From NCBI GenBank assembly GCA_023376005.1, contig CM042152.1, forward strand, positions 88,691,187 to 88,755,186: a stretch of DNA of 64,000 nucleotides, read 5' to 3'. Below, piece by piece: positions 32,284-43,690 of the stretch. The DNA comes from Doryteuthis pealeii. Lineage: Eukaryota; Mollusca; Cephalopoda; Myopsida; Loliginidae. Position 1 is the stretch's first letter. Each line of letters opens with the position of its first letter. The notes below the pieces were generated by a model, which was not told where the DNA came from, made no database searches, and worked only from the letters and a program-made list of their open reading frames with translations. The position numbers and the translations under genes are program-made.

Positions 32284-33757
32284 CTCAGGTATATAATGAG
32301 AGGGAGACAGAGTAGAGACTAGATGAGATGATGATGAGGTTCTTACTTGTTTACTTAGCCACCATATTCTTCAGGGTTGACCCTGACCTGAAATTCACCA
32401 AAATGTTTGCTACACAGTGTATCTGACGTTGCTTAGAATATTATAGACTCTTCCTTTTCGATGTATTTATTCATCGTCAACTCTTCTTATACACTTGTTT
32501 GAATTGAGCACATCAGCATCCAGATAGATTATGGCGACGAGGGTAGGAAATGCACAAGAGCACACAATTAGAATTACATTTTATGGAAACTCCCCAAGTA
32601 GCAAGACACTAACACTAACCCTTAGTCTAGCGTCTCAAAGGTTTCGGCTATTTTCGTGAAATGTAATACTTTTAAACATAACCAAATGATATTATCTCTC
32701 TTGTGGTTTTCTGCATTAATACCAAAGCGAGCGAGGCCATGACCCAGATATACATAGATGGAAAAACTGTGCTATTTTTTTTTAAATTCAAAAAATATTT
32801 ATCGACACCAGTTTAAGGAAAATATATTGAAATTTAAAACATTTCGATGGAAAAAAAAAAAAAAAAAAAAAAAATAGATAAACAATGAAATTCTAAGCGT
32901 GAAAATATCATTTTTGAATTCTTCTGTCGGTTTCCAAATTTGTTGTCATATTTTATTTTTAACTTATCAAATTAGAAGAAATTCACCATTTTAATGTTTA
33001 CACCATATTCTTCAGGGCTGACTACTCAAGTGCTGATGACAGTGTCCGCTCTCGGCTAGTGTCTAGTTGCATCTAAACTACTAAAACTAATTCTCATGCC
33101 TCTACTGGCATGCTTTTTGAGAAATCAAGTAAAATGTCACCTAAATCAATCATAACCCTAATGGTTGGTAACTTTCCACTCAACCACCGTTATCTGGAAT
33201 CTAATGAACTCTGATTCAAAAATATTCTTACTAAAGCATGTACATAATTCATAAGCTACCTATGAATTATGTAACACCTTTTCAGAAATCATTCATTGAA
33301 CAAAAATTACAACTTTTTTTATGGAATAAACAGTGATGTTTAAAAAAAAAAAAAGAATTGGAGAGGGAGTGTTAAAGATAAAAGAAAAAAAAAAGAAAGA
33401 CTTTCATAGAATAAAGAGACTTGATATCTAATATCATCAGAGTAATGATTCAGCTTTTATCAATTAAGCTTTACAATACAATGCTTAGAAATCCACAACA
33501 ATGTTTATGTTAAAATCCTAAGGGTATTTGGATGAGACTATAAAGTACAAAAGACGTGGTCTGTGGTGTTCAGTCAAGAGTAGAATTGCAAATGGCTATC
33601 ACCATGACTATTCATATTGTATTTCTGGTCAAGGGCAGATCATCCTGTTCAGCCTAGACACATGGGGCAGATCACTCTATTGTACTTATACAGAGATAAA
33701 GGCCAAATTAAATGTGTAATTCAATACAAATTACAACTTTTCTTTTGTCTGAATTTT
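32284..33757. other. Unannotated, putative intronic sequence
   Basis: A phrase CACCATATTCTTCAGGG occurs at both about 32361 and 33001. A tract of more than 20 A lies at 32850-32873. No gene or family element recognised. Confidence 0.45.
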
Positions 33758-34375
33758 TTAGATGAGGTTTGATAATTTGTATTATTTGTATTTTTCAGAC
33801 TGTTGTTCTTATCTTTATTGTTATTTGTTGGCCACCTTCCGTCTATTTTAGATGGCGTAGTTTTTTTTTGTTTTTTTTTTGTTTTTTCTCTCTCTCACTT
33901 ACAGCTACGTGAGTGGCTGAACAGACTGATCCTCGAAAGGCAGTCTCTGGTGCAATGGTTGCAAACAAAAGGTGATGCTTTCTGTAGGTGTTGGGGGTGC
34001 TGCTGTTTCTCCTTTCTTTTAGCTCTCTTTTCTGTGGCAGCTTTTTTCCTCTCTTCTTCACTTCTTTTTGTTCCTTGTTTGATGATTGTTATTGTTATAT
34101 ACACAACATTCTGGACGATGTACCCACTGGCCTTCTTCAGGAGTTTCTTGTCAAAACTCAGGGTTTTCATGTCATAATCAGGAACCTTCACAGAACTTTA
34201 TTCAATCCATCAGGGTAGACTGTTCGCATACCACTTACCATGACTGGGTACAAGTGTTAAGCTATGTTAAGTATTCTATATTATTATCATCCATGGTCAG
34301 GATTGAACCTGCAACCTACAGATGATTGTCACTTAGAACTATATTAACTCAGCCCCTGTAACTGTTGCATCATGT
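33758..34375 (-). mobile_element. SINE-D copy interrupted by a LINE fragment
   Basis: Minus strand: tRNA-like head (TGAGTTAATATAGTTC, then B box GGTTCAATCC), a spacer, then the 3' domain with CTGAAGA, a decayed stem II and AGAATGTTG (GAAAC lost), ATAACAATAA, and the tail CAGTCTGAAAAA...AATTATCAAA. Sequence 33827-34086 is foreign and contains the LINE piece at 33895-34090. The full-length comparison copy is at 50130-50500. Confidence 0.7.
33895..34090 (-). pseudogene. LINE ORF2 C-terminal zinc-finger tail inside SINE-D
   Basis: One open minus-strand frame reads KQGTKRSEEERKKAA, KRAKRKEKQQ, then the finger FVCNHCTRDCLSRISLFSH and a stop (TAG/TAA region). This is the basic stretch plus C2H2-like finger that ends many non-LTR retrotransposon ORF2 proteins. 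It belongs with the tails at 1-263 and 58400-58660 and is the best preserved of the three. It begins precisely where SINE-D's ATAACAATAA motif occurs. Confidence 0.8.
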
Positions 34376-34530
34376 GTCAAATTGGGCAGTTCAATATCAA
34401 TTAAAAGTTTTTTGTTTCTTTGCTAAGGATACTAATCAAAACATTGGAATTTCAACCTTGGATCTTTTTGTTTTCAAGCATTTTGCCCCTAAGACACAAT
34501 TGAAAACTTTCAGATTAATATCACAATAAT

Positions 34531-34833
34531 AGTATTATTAGTGTTATTCGGACTATTGTCCCCATCTTCATTGTTATTTGTACAACGTTTCGGCCGATAT
34601 ATCCTCCGGCCTTCTTCAGGTATTTCTTCTCGGACTCGGGAACCTTCTTTTCAAACTCGGGAACTTTCTTGTCATATTCGGGAGCCATCAGTTGAAAAGA
34701 AGGTTCCCAAGTCCGAGAAGGTTCCCGAGTCCGACAAGAAATACCTGAAGAAGGCCGGAGGGTATATCGGCCGAAACGTTGTACAAATAACAATGAAGAT
34801 GGGGACAATAGTCCGAATAACACTAATAATACT
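34531..34833. mobile_element. Foldback made of two inverted SINE-D hammerhead domains
   Basis: Two arms of about 140 bp meet head to head; each contains CTGAAGA, a GGCCG/CGGCC stem, GAAACG and AACAATGAAGATGGGGAC. Both strands therefore encode a similar frame by symmetry, which is not evidence of a gene. The centre carries GAACC/GGTTC modules (TTCCCGAGTCCGA). Confidence 0.9.
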
Positions 34834-35174
34834 AATCTTCAAGCCTCATCTCAAACATTCAGAGAAATAATCACAATAATATCTTTATTTTTCACATGAA
34901 CTGTTGATATTCCTTACCATTCAGTGAATTCTCCAAGTTTAACTGGAAATATAATCCAGTATATGTTATTTCTGTGGGAATGGTTTTATAATGCAAATTG
35001 CTGTGAGTATGTGTCTGCAGATTAATTAGAAGTGGAAAATTGGCACGCTGAATATTGGCTCCATTTGTGCCAAGCACACAGGCACTTATAACAGCTTACC
35101 ATTCCTGTATACATAGCCAATTATCCATTAACTAATGTCTTGATATTGAACTCTCTGTTCATAAATATTAAGCA
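34834..35174. other. Unannotated sequence
   Basis: Nothing recognisable seen. Confidence 0.45.
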
Positions 35175-35435
35175 AAATAAATCTTAAAAGTAATCGATTA
35201 ACAAGAAAAATTAACTGTCATTTTATTCTTTACTTCTTATTTTAACTAAATAGTTAAATTAGGGAAATTGAGGGAAGAGTAAGTTGCAGCTGTTCTATTT
35301 TTTCGATTATACCCCCCTCTGTTTCAAATCTTTTTATCCACATTCTTGTTTAGATTCATTAGCCTTTCTAATTTAATATATTTTATTGCATTAAAACTTA
35401 AATTCTTGCACCCAGAGGGTGCATATATTTGTTAG
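35175..35435 (+). mobile_element. Helitron copy, 5' truncated
   Basis: Matches the 3' 260 bp of the Helitron at 399-1019. The 3' hairpin is GCACCCAGAGGGTGC followed by ATATATTTG and TTAG (CTAG mutated), then T. Confidence 0.8.
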
Positions 35436-35499
35436 TTAGACCTAATACAAAAGTTTAAGAGTTTAATCAATTTTCTTTTCTCACTACTTTCAAATATTA

Positions 35500-35915
35500 A
35501 GATATATATTAAATGGTAACATATATTAAGATATAATATATATAAATGGGTATATTAAGATATATATCAAATGGCAACGTATATTAAGATATAATATCAA
35601 ATGGCAACGTATATTAAGATATAATATCAAATGGCAACGATATAATATCAAATGGCAACGTATATTAAATATAATATCAAATGGCAACGTATATTAAGAT
35701 ATAATATCAAATGGCAACGTATATATAATATCAAATGGCAACGTATATTAAGATATATATCAAATTATAATATCAAATTAACGTATATTTAAATATAATA
35801 TCAAATGGTAACGTATATTAAGATATAATATCAAATGGTAACATATATTAAGATATGATATTGAATGGTAACATATATTAAGATATGATATTGAATGGTA
35901 ACATATATTAAGATA
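35500..35915 (+). repeat. AT-rich minisatellite, about 30-bp unit
   Basis: Unit ATATCAAATGGCAACGTATA plus TTAAGATATA repeated about 13 times with length variants; later units change to TTGAATGGTAACATATA. Confidence 0.9.
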
Positions 35916-36336
35916 TAATTTAATCTAAAAATAAAATCTTAAAATTTTTAATCTAAAAATAACTAGCAGAAGGGAAACCAAAATTCTTTATTGGTTCTAT
36001 TATTCAAGATAGAATAAATGCAAACAGAAAAAAAGAAATGAGGAAACTCAACTTAGTTCAAGAGATTTATCATTTGAGATGCCAATATGAATAAATGGTA
36101 GGCAAAGAAATTAATTCAAATAAACCCGCGTCTTGAGTGGAGGAGAGGAGACATCATCCAAAATGGATAAAAGAAAAGTTAAGTAAAAAAAAGTTAAAGT
36201 CCAAATTGATATAAAAAAAATGTCAAATGGTTAGAAATCAACTAATAAAGAAGCAAGTCACAAAACAAATAGTCATCAAAATATAATAGCAAAGTGTCTA
36301 AAAGATATATTGGGTACTTTCTTTGAAATTCAAGTG
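35916..36336. other. Unannotated AT-rich sequence
   Basis: Nothing recognisable seen. Confidence 0.45.
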
Positions 36337-36466
36337 GTTTAGCTCAGTCATTATAGTATCTGCCTAGGAACCTCAAGGTTCCAGGTTTGATGCTTGCCCT
36401 TGCCAAATTGCAGTGGGGGGCTAATGGTTGCAAAAGCAATCTCCCTGGTCTAGTGCTAGTGAAAAG
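36337..36466 (+). mobile_element. SINE-A copy with internal deletion, 3' truncated
   Basis: GTTTAGCTCAGTCATTATAG, B box GGTTTGATGC, then a jump to TGGTCTAGTGCTAGTGAAAA. It joins directly to a SINE-B. Confidence 0.75.
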
Positions 36467-36650
36467 GAGAGTCATAGGAAATGGACGTCGACCTGAGTTC
36501 CATTGCTGGATGAACCTGTTTGCATTTCACATGGCGCTAATACCCTTGATAAAGGTATGAATCTAATTCTCCCTCCAGCTATAGGTAAATAGCAGGGCAG
36601 ACTGGGCTCTTTAACCATGGCTAGGTAACCAGTGTGTGTGTGTGTATGTG
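36467..36650 (+). mobile_element. SINE-B copy, both ends truncated, followed by (TG)n
   Basis: Starts at AGAGTCATAGGAAATGG, keeps the body to CATGGCTAGGTAACCAGT, and then becomes (GT)n. It seems to have inserted in, or recombined with, the adjoining SINE-A. Confidence 0.8.
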
Positions 36651-37143
36651 AATATATATAAAATGATATAATGTGGTTTAATTCTATAGGGCTGGAGATA
36701 ACAAAGAAAAAATTCGACAAATGCAAATCTCATCTTGAAACATTTTAGATAAGATGACCTAAACTGTCATATATGCTGGAAAAAAAATAATATCATTAAT
36801 ATAAAATCATAAGTCATTAATTGAAAGCTAAATTTATGAAGTAGTTTCCAATAGAAAATCCTTAATGACCCACAAAGAAATCAGATTTCTGCCAGAGATT
36901 TTGTTGCCCAAATCTTTCCATCATCATTTTTCTAATCAACACTTTAATCAATTTTTTTCAATGGATGTCACAAACATCTATCTTAATTATTAATAGAGAA
37001 AAGGAACAAAATGCATTCACTGTAGGGAACAGATTCTGCTTTATTTCATTTCGATCGAAGAGAAGGAAAACAAAAATTAAGATACTTGCCAAGTTTAGGG
37101 TTTTATTTTAGGTGGTGGAATTACTGGCAGAATATCATTACTT
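36651..37143. other. Unannotated sequence
   Basis: Nothing recognisable seen. Confidence 0.45.
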
Positions 37144-37144
37144 G

Positions 37145-37199
<55 letters not shown>
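37144..37199. repeat. (TA)n(TG)n microsatellite
   Basis: Dinucleotide tract, TA then GTATGTGTGTG. Confidence 0.95.
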
Positions 37200-37542
37200 A
37201 GTATACAACTATAAAAAAATATTCAGGATGTATTTTTATATTTCTATACTTATATACTGTCAAATTTATTTCCATTTTTCTTTTCATGACACCAGCATTG
37301 TTCGTGGGAAGGGCACATGCCAATACAACCTGGCACTAGTGTCATAGCAAGAGTTACCAAATCAAGATTGAAGACCACTGAAGTGCCTAAGTGACTCCAA
37401 ACTTGAAACTTGTTTAGCCTAGTACACAGTTCTGATGAGGCTTACAGTACCTGCTGTTACCAAGTAGTTACCATCTAAGTATTGAACAAGTTTATTGCTG
37501 CTTAATTTTACTGGTTTTTGTGGATACTGCTGGTTTCAGAGG

Positions 37543-37796
37543 GCTGGGTTAGCTCAGTTGGTAGAGTGTTCGTCTAGAAACCACATGGTTCCTAGTTCGA
37601 TTCCGGTCCTCGCCAACTCAGCATATGAGTAGCACAGGGATCTGTGCGGTAAAGTAAGGAGCTGATGGTAGGTGTGGCGCTCCACCTCAGATGCCAAACA
37701 ATCTCCTTGGTCTAGCGCTAGTGAAAAGGGGATAGACCCCCTCACTGACTGGCTGATACTGACTTTAGGCCGCCCCGACGACTTTATTTTACTTGC
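37543..37796 (+). mobile_element. SINE-A copy (full length)
   Basis: GGGTTAGCTCAGTTGGTAGAG, B box AGTTCGATTCC (a perfect pol III B box), complete body, end CCGACGACTTTATTTTAC. Confidence 0.9.
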
Positions 37797-37911
37797 TGGT
37801 TTCAGTGTGACTTGTCTGCACGTCAAAGGTGATATTAGTTGATAATATTATGATATTTATTTTTCTTTATGAAAATGTTTAATAAATCCTTCATTATAGC
37901 TATTGATAAAA

Positions 37912-38375
37912 AAATGTGTATACATTGGTCCACTCTGACCTGGAGTGGTAGTATCTGTTAGGATCCCATCTATGGGTTAAAGAGATTTGTTTGCAAGTTA
38001 AGGAAAATCCTTTCTGCCAATATACTGATCCACATCAAGTTAATGAGAATTAATTCTACCAATTTATAAAACCAAATAAAAATATTTACCTACAAGCTAT
38101 TTGCATATATACAGTTAAAAAAAAAAAAAAAGAAAGATTTAGCATTAAATAACCTACAAGGGTTGATATGCCATTAAACAAAATAGCCTAACCAACCAAC
38201 CAACCCAAATTGCCTACTAACAGTGGTCACTCACTCTAACAATTAATTTAATCATGAAATATTTACCAACAAACCATTTGCATACAAATAAAAAATAAAT
38301 AAATAAATAAAAGATTTGGCATTAAATAGCCCTTAAAGGTTGATATGCCATTTTTAAAAAAATGACCAACTAACG
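37912..38375 (-). repeat. Cluster of Repeat-C 5' fragments
   Basis: 37921-37982 is the inverted ACCACTCCAGGTCAGAGTGG landmark. 38125-38215 and 38290-38375 are two inverted copies of the Repeat-C 5' end (GGCATATCAACC) in a diverged duplication of about 180 bp. Confidence 0.65.
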
Positions 38376-38397
38376 TAAAGAGTGAACATGAGATAAC

Positions 38398-38700
38398 GAT
38401 TTGCGGTAATCCTTAACTTGTTCCTCATAAATTCCTACCATAAAATAAACTGAATCCTCATTTTATGTCCGTGTTTTTGCAATAAATGTTTTATTTTTCT
38501 TGCACCCATTATTTTACAACTTTTAGAATATACACATTGAAGTGAATATTAAAATAAATAAATAAAATGTATTTAGTATTGTAAAATAATGGGTGCAAGA
38601 AAAACAAAACATTTATTGCAAAAACACGGACATAAAATGAGGATTCAGTTTATTTTATGGTAGGAATTTACGAGGAACAAGTTAAGGATTACCGGATTTG
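38398..38700. mobile_element. Foldback MITE, 289 bp, with 7-bp target duplication
   Basis: Element 38405-38693 begins GGTAATCCTTAAC and ends with its inverse. The arms are about 115 bp each and over 90 percent complementary. GATTTGC lies directly left (38398-38404) and again one base right of the element. The second family member at 54745-55033 has the same length and a perfect 7-bp duplication. Confidence 0.85.
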
Positions 38701-39286
38701 CACCAATTATTAGAATTAGCTCCAACAGATAAATAAAAAGATTTATTTAGAAGTTTTAAAGCATGAATTCTTACACCAAACATCCTCTCTCATTCTCTCA
38801 CTCTCTCTCTAACCTACAGTAAAATATAAGTGCCAATTTCAAGATCTTAATTGTCTACAACTATGTAAAGAAACCTAATGTGGCCAGATTATTCAGGCTA
38901 TTTAAAAAGAACAGCAAAGCTGGATTTCTTTTTCCTTTTATTTTATTTATTTTATTTTTTTTTTAATGATTGATCTGAACTCATTTTCTATATGATTAGG
39001 GCCAGCCATTTACAATTGTTGGAATAGATAACAAGACAATGCTTCAATAATACCTGTAAGTTAGTGTCTGAAAAGAATTCTCTTGGCAAAAATCAACAAT
39101 AAAATGGCTCAGACAGTTTGGAATCATAGAAAAGGATTTTTTTCAATCATTACAATGAATGGGGGAAGAAAAAAAAAATTAAACTATAAAATCTACTTGA
39201 AAGTAGTCATTAGTATTGATGAAAAATAAAGAACATATACAGACATTTATGATACTTATGAATATATTTGTACATATATTTTTGCT

Positions 39287-39287
<1 letters not shown>
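38701..39287. other. Unannotated AT-rich sequence
   Basis: Nothing recognisable seen. Confidence 0.45.
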
Positions 39288-39320
<33 letters not shown>

Positions 39321-39769
39321 GTTTAAATGTTGTGTATTTTGGCAGCAAGTTATTTTTCAGGCATGTGTTATGGAATAACACGGAGTACTTCTTCATTATT
39401 TGAATCTGTATCTTTTCCAGTCATCTGGCGATCTTTCTAGTGTTTGGATCGAATTGAAATAGGATTAACTTGCAGCCCTCTCAAAAAAAATAATAGACTC
39501 TTCAAATAAAAATTAAAAATAAATAAATAAATATAAAAACAACAACATAGATAAAACACCTAAAAAAAACAAAACAAACTAAAACCTACTCATATACCCC
39601 ATGATGACGACTGAGGAAGCAGTCGAAAGTGCTCGGGCTAACAGTATGGGAAATATCCTATTTCAATTCAATCCAAACACCAGAAAGACCGCCAGATGAC
39701 TGGAAAAGAGACAGATTCAAATAATGAAGAAGTACTCTGTGATATTCAATAACACATGCCTGAAAATAA

Positions 39770-39802
<33 letters not shown>

Positions 39803-39808
39803 AACTCT
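39288..39808. mobile_element. Foldback built from a PLE-like ORF fragment, TA/CA-bordered
   Basis: Inverted arms at about 39349-39465 and 39655-39772; outer borders are (CA)n(TA)n on the left and (TA)n(CA)n on the right. The right arm reads in one frame FNPNTRKTAR, stop, LEKRQIQIMKKYSVIFNNT and CLK. This matches the modules at 45.3, 55.7 and 63.4 kb. The loop contains GACTGAGGAAGCAGTCGAAA, a small hairpin with a hammerhead-like look. Confidence 0.75.
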
Positions 39809-40405
39809 ATATGAATATATAATACCAGACATGTATTATGATGACAGTCTAAGATTGTATGCTCAAATTTTGAGTGGATTTATTCTATGTTATGACGATT
39901 TTGGGTAATGCAATGTAAGCAGAAACAGAATTTTGGTTACAGACAAATAGAGACCTAATTTCCATTATTAATAGATGCAAAAGTTTCCAGCTTTTTTTTT
40001 TTGACAAAGTCTTTCATTCACAGAATCATTAATATCTATATCTTCATATCACAAAAGCAAATTGTGTATTTCATCATGTAAGACCAATTCCAATTCAATA
40101 AATTCTTTTAACACTTTTTTTTTTATATCTTCACCTTGTATGAATCACTGATCTAAACAATTGATGACAGGTAATCACAGGTCTGTAGAATACATCACAT
40201 GTGGAAGAACTTCACCTATCATGATTGATTGCTTGCTACATTGCATTTGACTTCAACAAAATCACTAGTCAATTTCTTTAAGTACAAAATGTTTTTTTTA
40301 TCTTTTCCAGTGTGTTGTTCAAAAAGGCCAATTCCAGCACTTAGTAATAAACAATTACCTTGAAATCCCACTGAATATCAAGATGTTCTTCTCAAGTATG
40401 GCCTT
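39809..40405. other. Unannotated sequence
   Basis: Nothing recognisable seen. Confidence 0.45.
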
Positions 40406-40475
40406 TGCATTAAATAACCCACAAAGATTGATATGCCATTAACAAATGAACCAAACTAAACCTTAAAGTGTTTAA
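40406..40475 (-). repeat. Repeat-C 5' end fragment
   Basis: Minus strand TTAATGGCATATCAATC, then GGGTTATTTAATGC. Confidence 0.55.
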
Positions 40476-40527
40476 CTTTGTGATGTTTTTTTCTAGCTGA
40501 TTCTATCATTTGTATAGCATTTTAAAA

Positions 40528-40574
40528 CTGTACTATTTAGATTTTTCAGACTGCTGTTTTCATCTTTATTGTTA
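40528..40574 (-). mobile_element. SINE-D 3' tail fragment interrupted by the Helitron
   Basis: The plus strand reads GATTTTTCAGACTGCTGTTT and CATCTTTATTGTTA, the SINE-D end in inverse. It stops exactly at the Helitron CTAG boundary. Confidence 0.7.
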
Positions 40575-41198
40575 CTAGCAAATATATGCACCCTCCGGGT
40601 GCAAGTATTTAAGTTTTAATGTAATAAAATATTGTATTAAATTAGAAAGGCTAATGAAACTAAATAAGAATGCAGATAAAAAGATTTTAGACGGGGGGGG
40701 TATAATCGAAAAATAGAACACCTGAAGCTTACTCTTTCATCTCGTCTTTCATTGCTAAATTTTCCTAATCTAACTATTCAGTTAAAATAGAAGTAAAGAA
40801 TAAAATTACAATTATGTCTTCTTGTCAATGAATTTCTTTTAAGATGTATTCACAAGACTTTTGGTCATATTCATTAAGTTAAAACCAAATAATTAGAAAT
40901 CAATAATACTAAACACATATTTATTAAAATCGAACTTTTAATATCAATATGCAAATTAGCCTTCCCATTCACACTGTAAACCGCTATTTTGTTGTATATA
41001 TAAATACAATTGCATGTTATTCGAATGTAGATATGACCAATAGTAATAATAATGCAAAACAATTTTATTGATAATTGGGGTTTAGATAAAAATAAAATCA
41101 CGGTGAATGTGACGGAAATAACTAAGGAAATTGTGACTTGAGTAGTAATATAGTTTCGGTTACAGACAGAAAAACACTCAATCTCCACTATAATAAGA
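40575..41198 (-). mobile_element. Non-autonomous Helitron, full length (624 bp)
   Basis: Minus strand starts TCTTATTATAGTGGAG and ends GCACCCGGAGGGTGC, ATATATTTG, CTAG; flanks A and T. Highly similar to the 399-1019 copy along its whole length. It inserted at an AT within a SINE-D tail (TTATTGTTA|T), giving a relative age order. Confidence 0.9.
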
Positions 41199-41988
41199 TA
41201 TGCGCAAGATTCCATTTAGATTAAGATGTTGAAGTTTGTCCTGAATATAGCCACAATTTTCTTTATTTTCCATTCTCATGAGAAATTCATTTTTAGACAA
41301 AGACTGTTTTGACTAAAGATGTCAGCCATTTTTTAAATATATCCAGTCAGTGAAAAATGAGTTCATGAACTTCATTGTGTAAACCATTTTCTTAGCTTTT
41401 GAATTTTTCTTATACAATTCATATCTTACAGGTCACTGGTTGCAAAACAAAGAATTGTGGAAACTTCAAAAGGCACTTCTATGATTTCTCTAATATTGTA
41501 CAAAATAATGTGCTAGGAACTTATGCAACAACTCAATACATATGCATGTAAACTGATATAGTTATTAGCTGAAATTTTTTTCCTGAAATTTTCATTGAAC
41601 AATGTTCAATCTATGTGATTAATAAAAAAGGAAGAGATTGATTAAGTTGTTAACGGTTTATTGTGTCAAATGTTTTTTTTCCTCTTTAGACAAATGATTT
41701 ATCTGCGTACATAAATGTGCAAAGGCAAAAATGCACACATCATTTGTTGAATAAGATAATATTTACATACACATAAATTGTTATATAAATCAAGAAATAT
41801 ATACTACATAATATGATAGCTCTTCACAAAACACACACATATACATATAGTTTATATATACATACATTTCTTAAAAGGGGATTCATAGAAAGGTGAATTT
41901 GATAAAATGAAATCTTATGAAATATGATTCCCCTTTTAAAAGTTGTCTTTATTTTGCTGTACAAAAACCTAAATGTGTGTGTGTATAT
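41199..41988. other. Unannotated sequence with a short hairpin
   Basis: TTAAAAGGGGATTCATA (41872-41888) and TATGATTCCCCTTTTAA (41924-41940) are inverted repeats separated by about 35 bp. Confidence 0.55.
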
Positions 41989-42104
41989 AATATATATATA
42001 TATATATATATATGGAGATAGGATGGATGTAGTAGAATCCGACAGTATGAGGTAGGTAAAAGGATTGTGAACAAGAAATGATAACTCAAAACAAATCTAA
42101 GAGT

Positions 42105-42145
42105 TGAAGTGTTTCGTCCGATTTATACGGACATCATCGGTCAAA
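42105..42145 (-). ncRNA. Degenerate hammerhead-like core next to PLE
   Basis: Minus strand: CCGATGA (core CTGANGA with U4 changed to C), a perfect GTCCG/CGGAC stem with a 7-nt loop, then GAAAC. It lies about 390 bp downstream of the PLE GIY-YIG pseudogene on the same strand, where PLE terminal repeats carry hammerheads. The U4 change predicts little activity. Confidence 0.45.
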
Positions 42146-42531
42146 TGATTTTTATTGAAAGCAAAATTACGTGCAAGTACAAGTGAATTTGGTGAGGGGG
42201 GGTGAGTTAGTAGCGGAAGTGAAGGGAGGGAGGATAGGGGCAGACATGAATGAAGTGAGGGTGGTTTACAGAAGTAGAGAGAGGACGAGAGTAGATGGGC
42301 ACAAGGGTAGGTTAAGGGAGGGGGTAAAGTTCTGGTGTGTTTGATGTCAGGGGAAGATAAGGAGGAGGGGAGAGTTGAGTGATCTTAGGTCACTGGGTCA
42401 GTTAGTGGAAAGAGCAGGGGGGAGGATTTTTTGACTCCTGAAGTTTAGGTAGAGAGGAACGGAATGGAGAGTAGGTAGTGAGAGTGTGTGGGCATTCTTT
42501 TTTTAGTTTAATTAATTTAATTAATTAATTA
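42146..42531 (-). other. PLE 3' untranslated region, G-rich on the plus strand
   Basis: Plus strand is G-rich (GGGAGGGAGGATAGGGG). It lies between the PLE coding remnant and the hammerhead-like core and is probably the element's 3' region. Confidence 0.4.
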
Positions 42532-42995
42532 TTAACCATATTCATCTTTAGTAATAATTTTATTCTCATGAATTATCGTTTTGGTGATCGATCTGTCAAG
42601 ATTGTAGAATCCAGGTCTAATATTGAAAGATTGTGTGTGAAATATTAACGCAGATTCGCACAAGCGCCTTAGTTTCTTTTTGTGTATGGGTTTGACGAGT
42701 TTAGCTTGGGGAAAATTGAGAGAGTGGTTGTGTTCTGCGATGTGTGTGAATAATGCATTTAGTTTGTCGTGTATTTTATTGATCTTTTGTGCTCCTTTAT
42801 GCGTTGTGTAAGATTTTGTTGGGTTTCTCCAACATAACATCTGTTGCAGGGGATGGTGTAGATGCCGGCACTGGGGAGTGTCGGGGGTGTTTGGAGCGTC
42901 TATGCGTGTGGAAGAATTGATGAGGTCTTTGGTTGTTTGGGAAGTGGTTTGTATGATTTTTATTCCAAGGTTTGTTAGTTTTTTATAAAGTGGGT
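42532..42995 (-). pseudogene. Penelope-like element GIY-YIG endonuclease (frameshifted)
   Basis: On the minus strand one frame reads AGIYTIPCNRCYVGETQQN and LTQRIKEHKRSI, the GIY ... YVG core with the conserved Cys pair and the R..EH motif. A one-base shift then continues as KINKIHDKLNALFTHIAEH with N-H-S, and ends at a stop near 42532. Upstream, PLYKKLTNLGIKI is a typical link between RT and endonuclease; RT itself is absent. One frameshift in an otherwise open region makes this the youngest PLE remnant here. Confidence 0.85.
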
Positions 42996-43063
42996 TGTTT
43001 TGTCATGAAAAAAGTTCAACTGTAAACAGTGTTTCTTATTGCTAACTCCTTATGCAAAATTCC

Positions 43064-43064
<1 letters not shown>

Positions 43065-43102
<38 letters not shown>
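43065..43102. repeat. (TA)n microsatellite
   Basis: Perfect TA tract. Confidence 0.95.
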
Positions 43103-43104
<2 letters not shown>

Positions 43105-43223
43105 CCAAAAGTCCAGAGAAGAAATCTTCCTTACGCCACAAGAGTTTTTTTTAAAAACCTGTCGCATTTTGAGATTTCAATGTGTGCTCTTAATGTTAGA
43201 GTCACAGAGCAAATTTATAAGTA

Positions 43224-43353
43224 AAGAAATAACAAAAGACTTAGAGATTTAGCATTATAGTTTATTTCAGGGAGCTTAGTCGGGAGAGTTAGACACTTTG
43301 TCTAAGCTCCCTGAAATAGACTATAATGCTAATCTCTAAGTCTTTTGTTATTT

Positions 43354-43412
<59 letters not shown>

Positions 43413-43464
43413 TATTGTCTTTTGTTATAAATATATATATATATTTGTCTTTTGTTATTTCTTT

Positions 43465-43498
<34 letters not shown>
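43224..43498. repeat. Palindrome with (TA)n and repeated end fragments
   Basis: 43224-43356 is a hairpin with arms of about 55 bp (AAGAAATAACAAAAGACTTA ... inverse). After it, (TA)n tracts alternate with two further copies of its end (TTGTCTTTTGTTAT at 43416 and 43446), as if the terminus had been copied repeatedly into TA repeats. Confidence 0.85.
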
Positions 43499-43501
<3 letters not shown>

Positions 43502-43648
43502 TGCATGGATATATATGTGTTTGTTAGAAGAAGTAAGGTTGTAAGAAAATTAGAGGATATTTTTTGTTCAGAAATATTGTCATCAGAATTAATTTATCAT
43601 TCCACAAAAAAAAGAATCTAAATGTAACAATGGAGGGAAGCATGCTCA

Positions 43649-43649
43649 T

Positions 43650-43689
<40 letters not shown>

Positions 43690-43690
43690 G
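43649..43690. repeat. (TA)n(CA)n microsatellite
   Basis: TA tract running into CACACA. Confidence 0.95.

Noticed and set aside
32154..32288. Plus-strand exon flanked by TTTTCTCAG and CAG|GTATAT
   Set aside because: Open for 45 codons, but the minus-strand frame over the same bases is more protein-like and phase-compatible with the 28.0-kb exon; at most one strand can be right.
34521..34870. Two similar 100-109-codon proteins on opposite strands
   Set aside because: Both are produced by the same palindrome; symmetry explains the shared sequence and there is no domain.
39600..39660. Hammerhead at GACTGAGGAAGCAGTCGAAA
   Set aside because: The core CTGAGGA overlaps a simple GACTG/CAGTC hairpin and no proper stem II or cleavage triplet follows; kept only as a remark.
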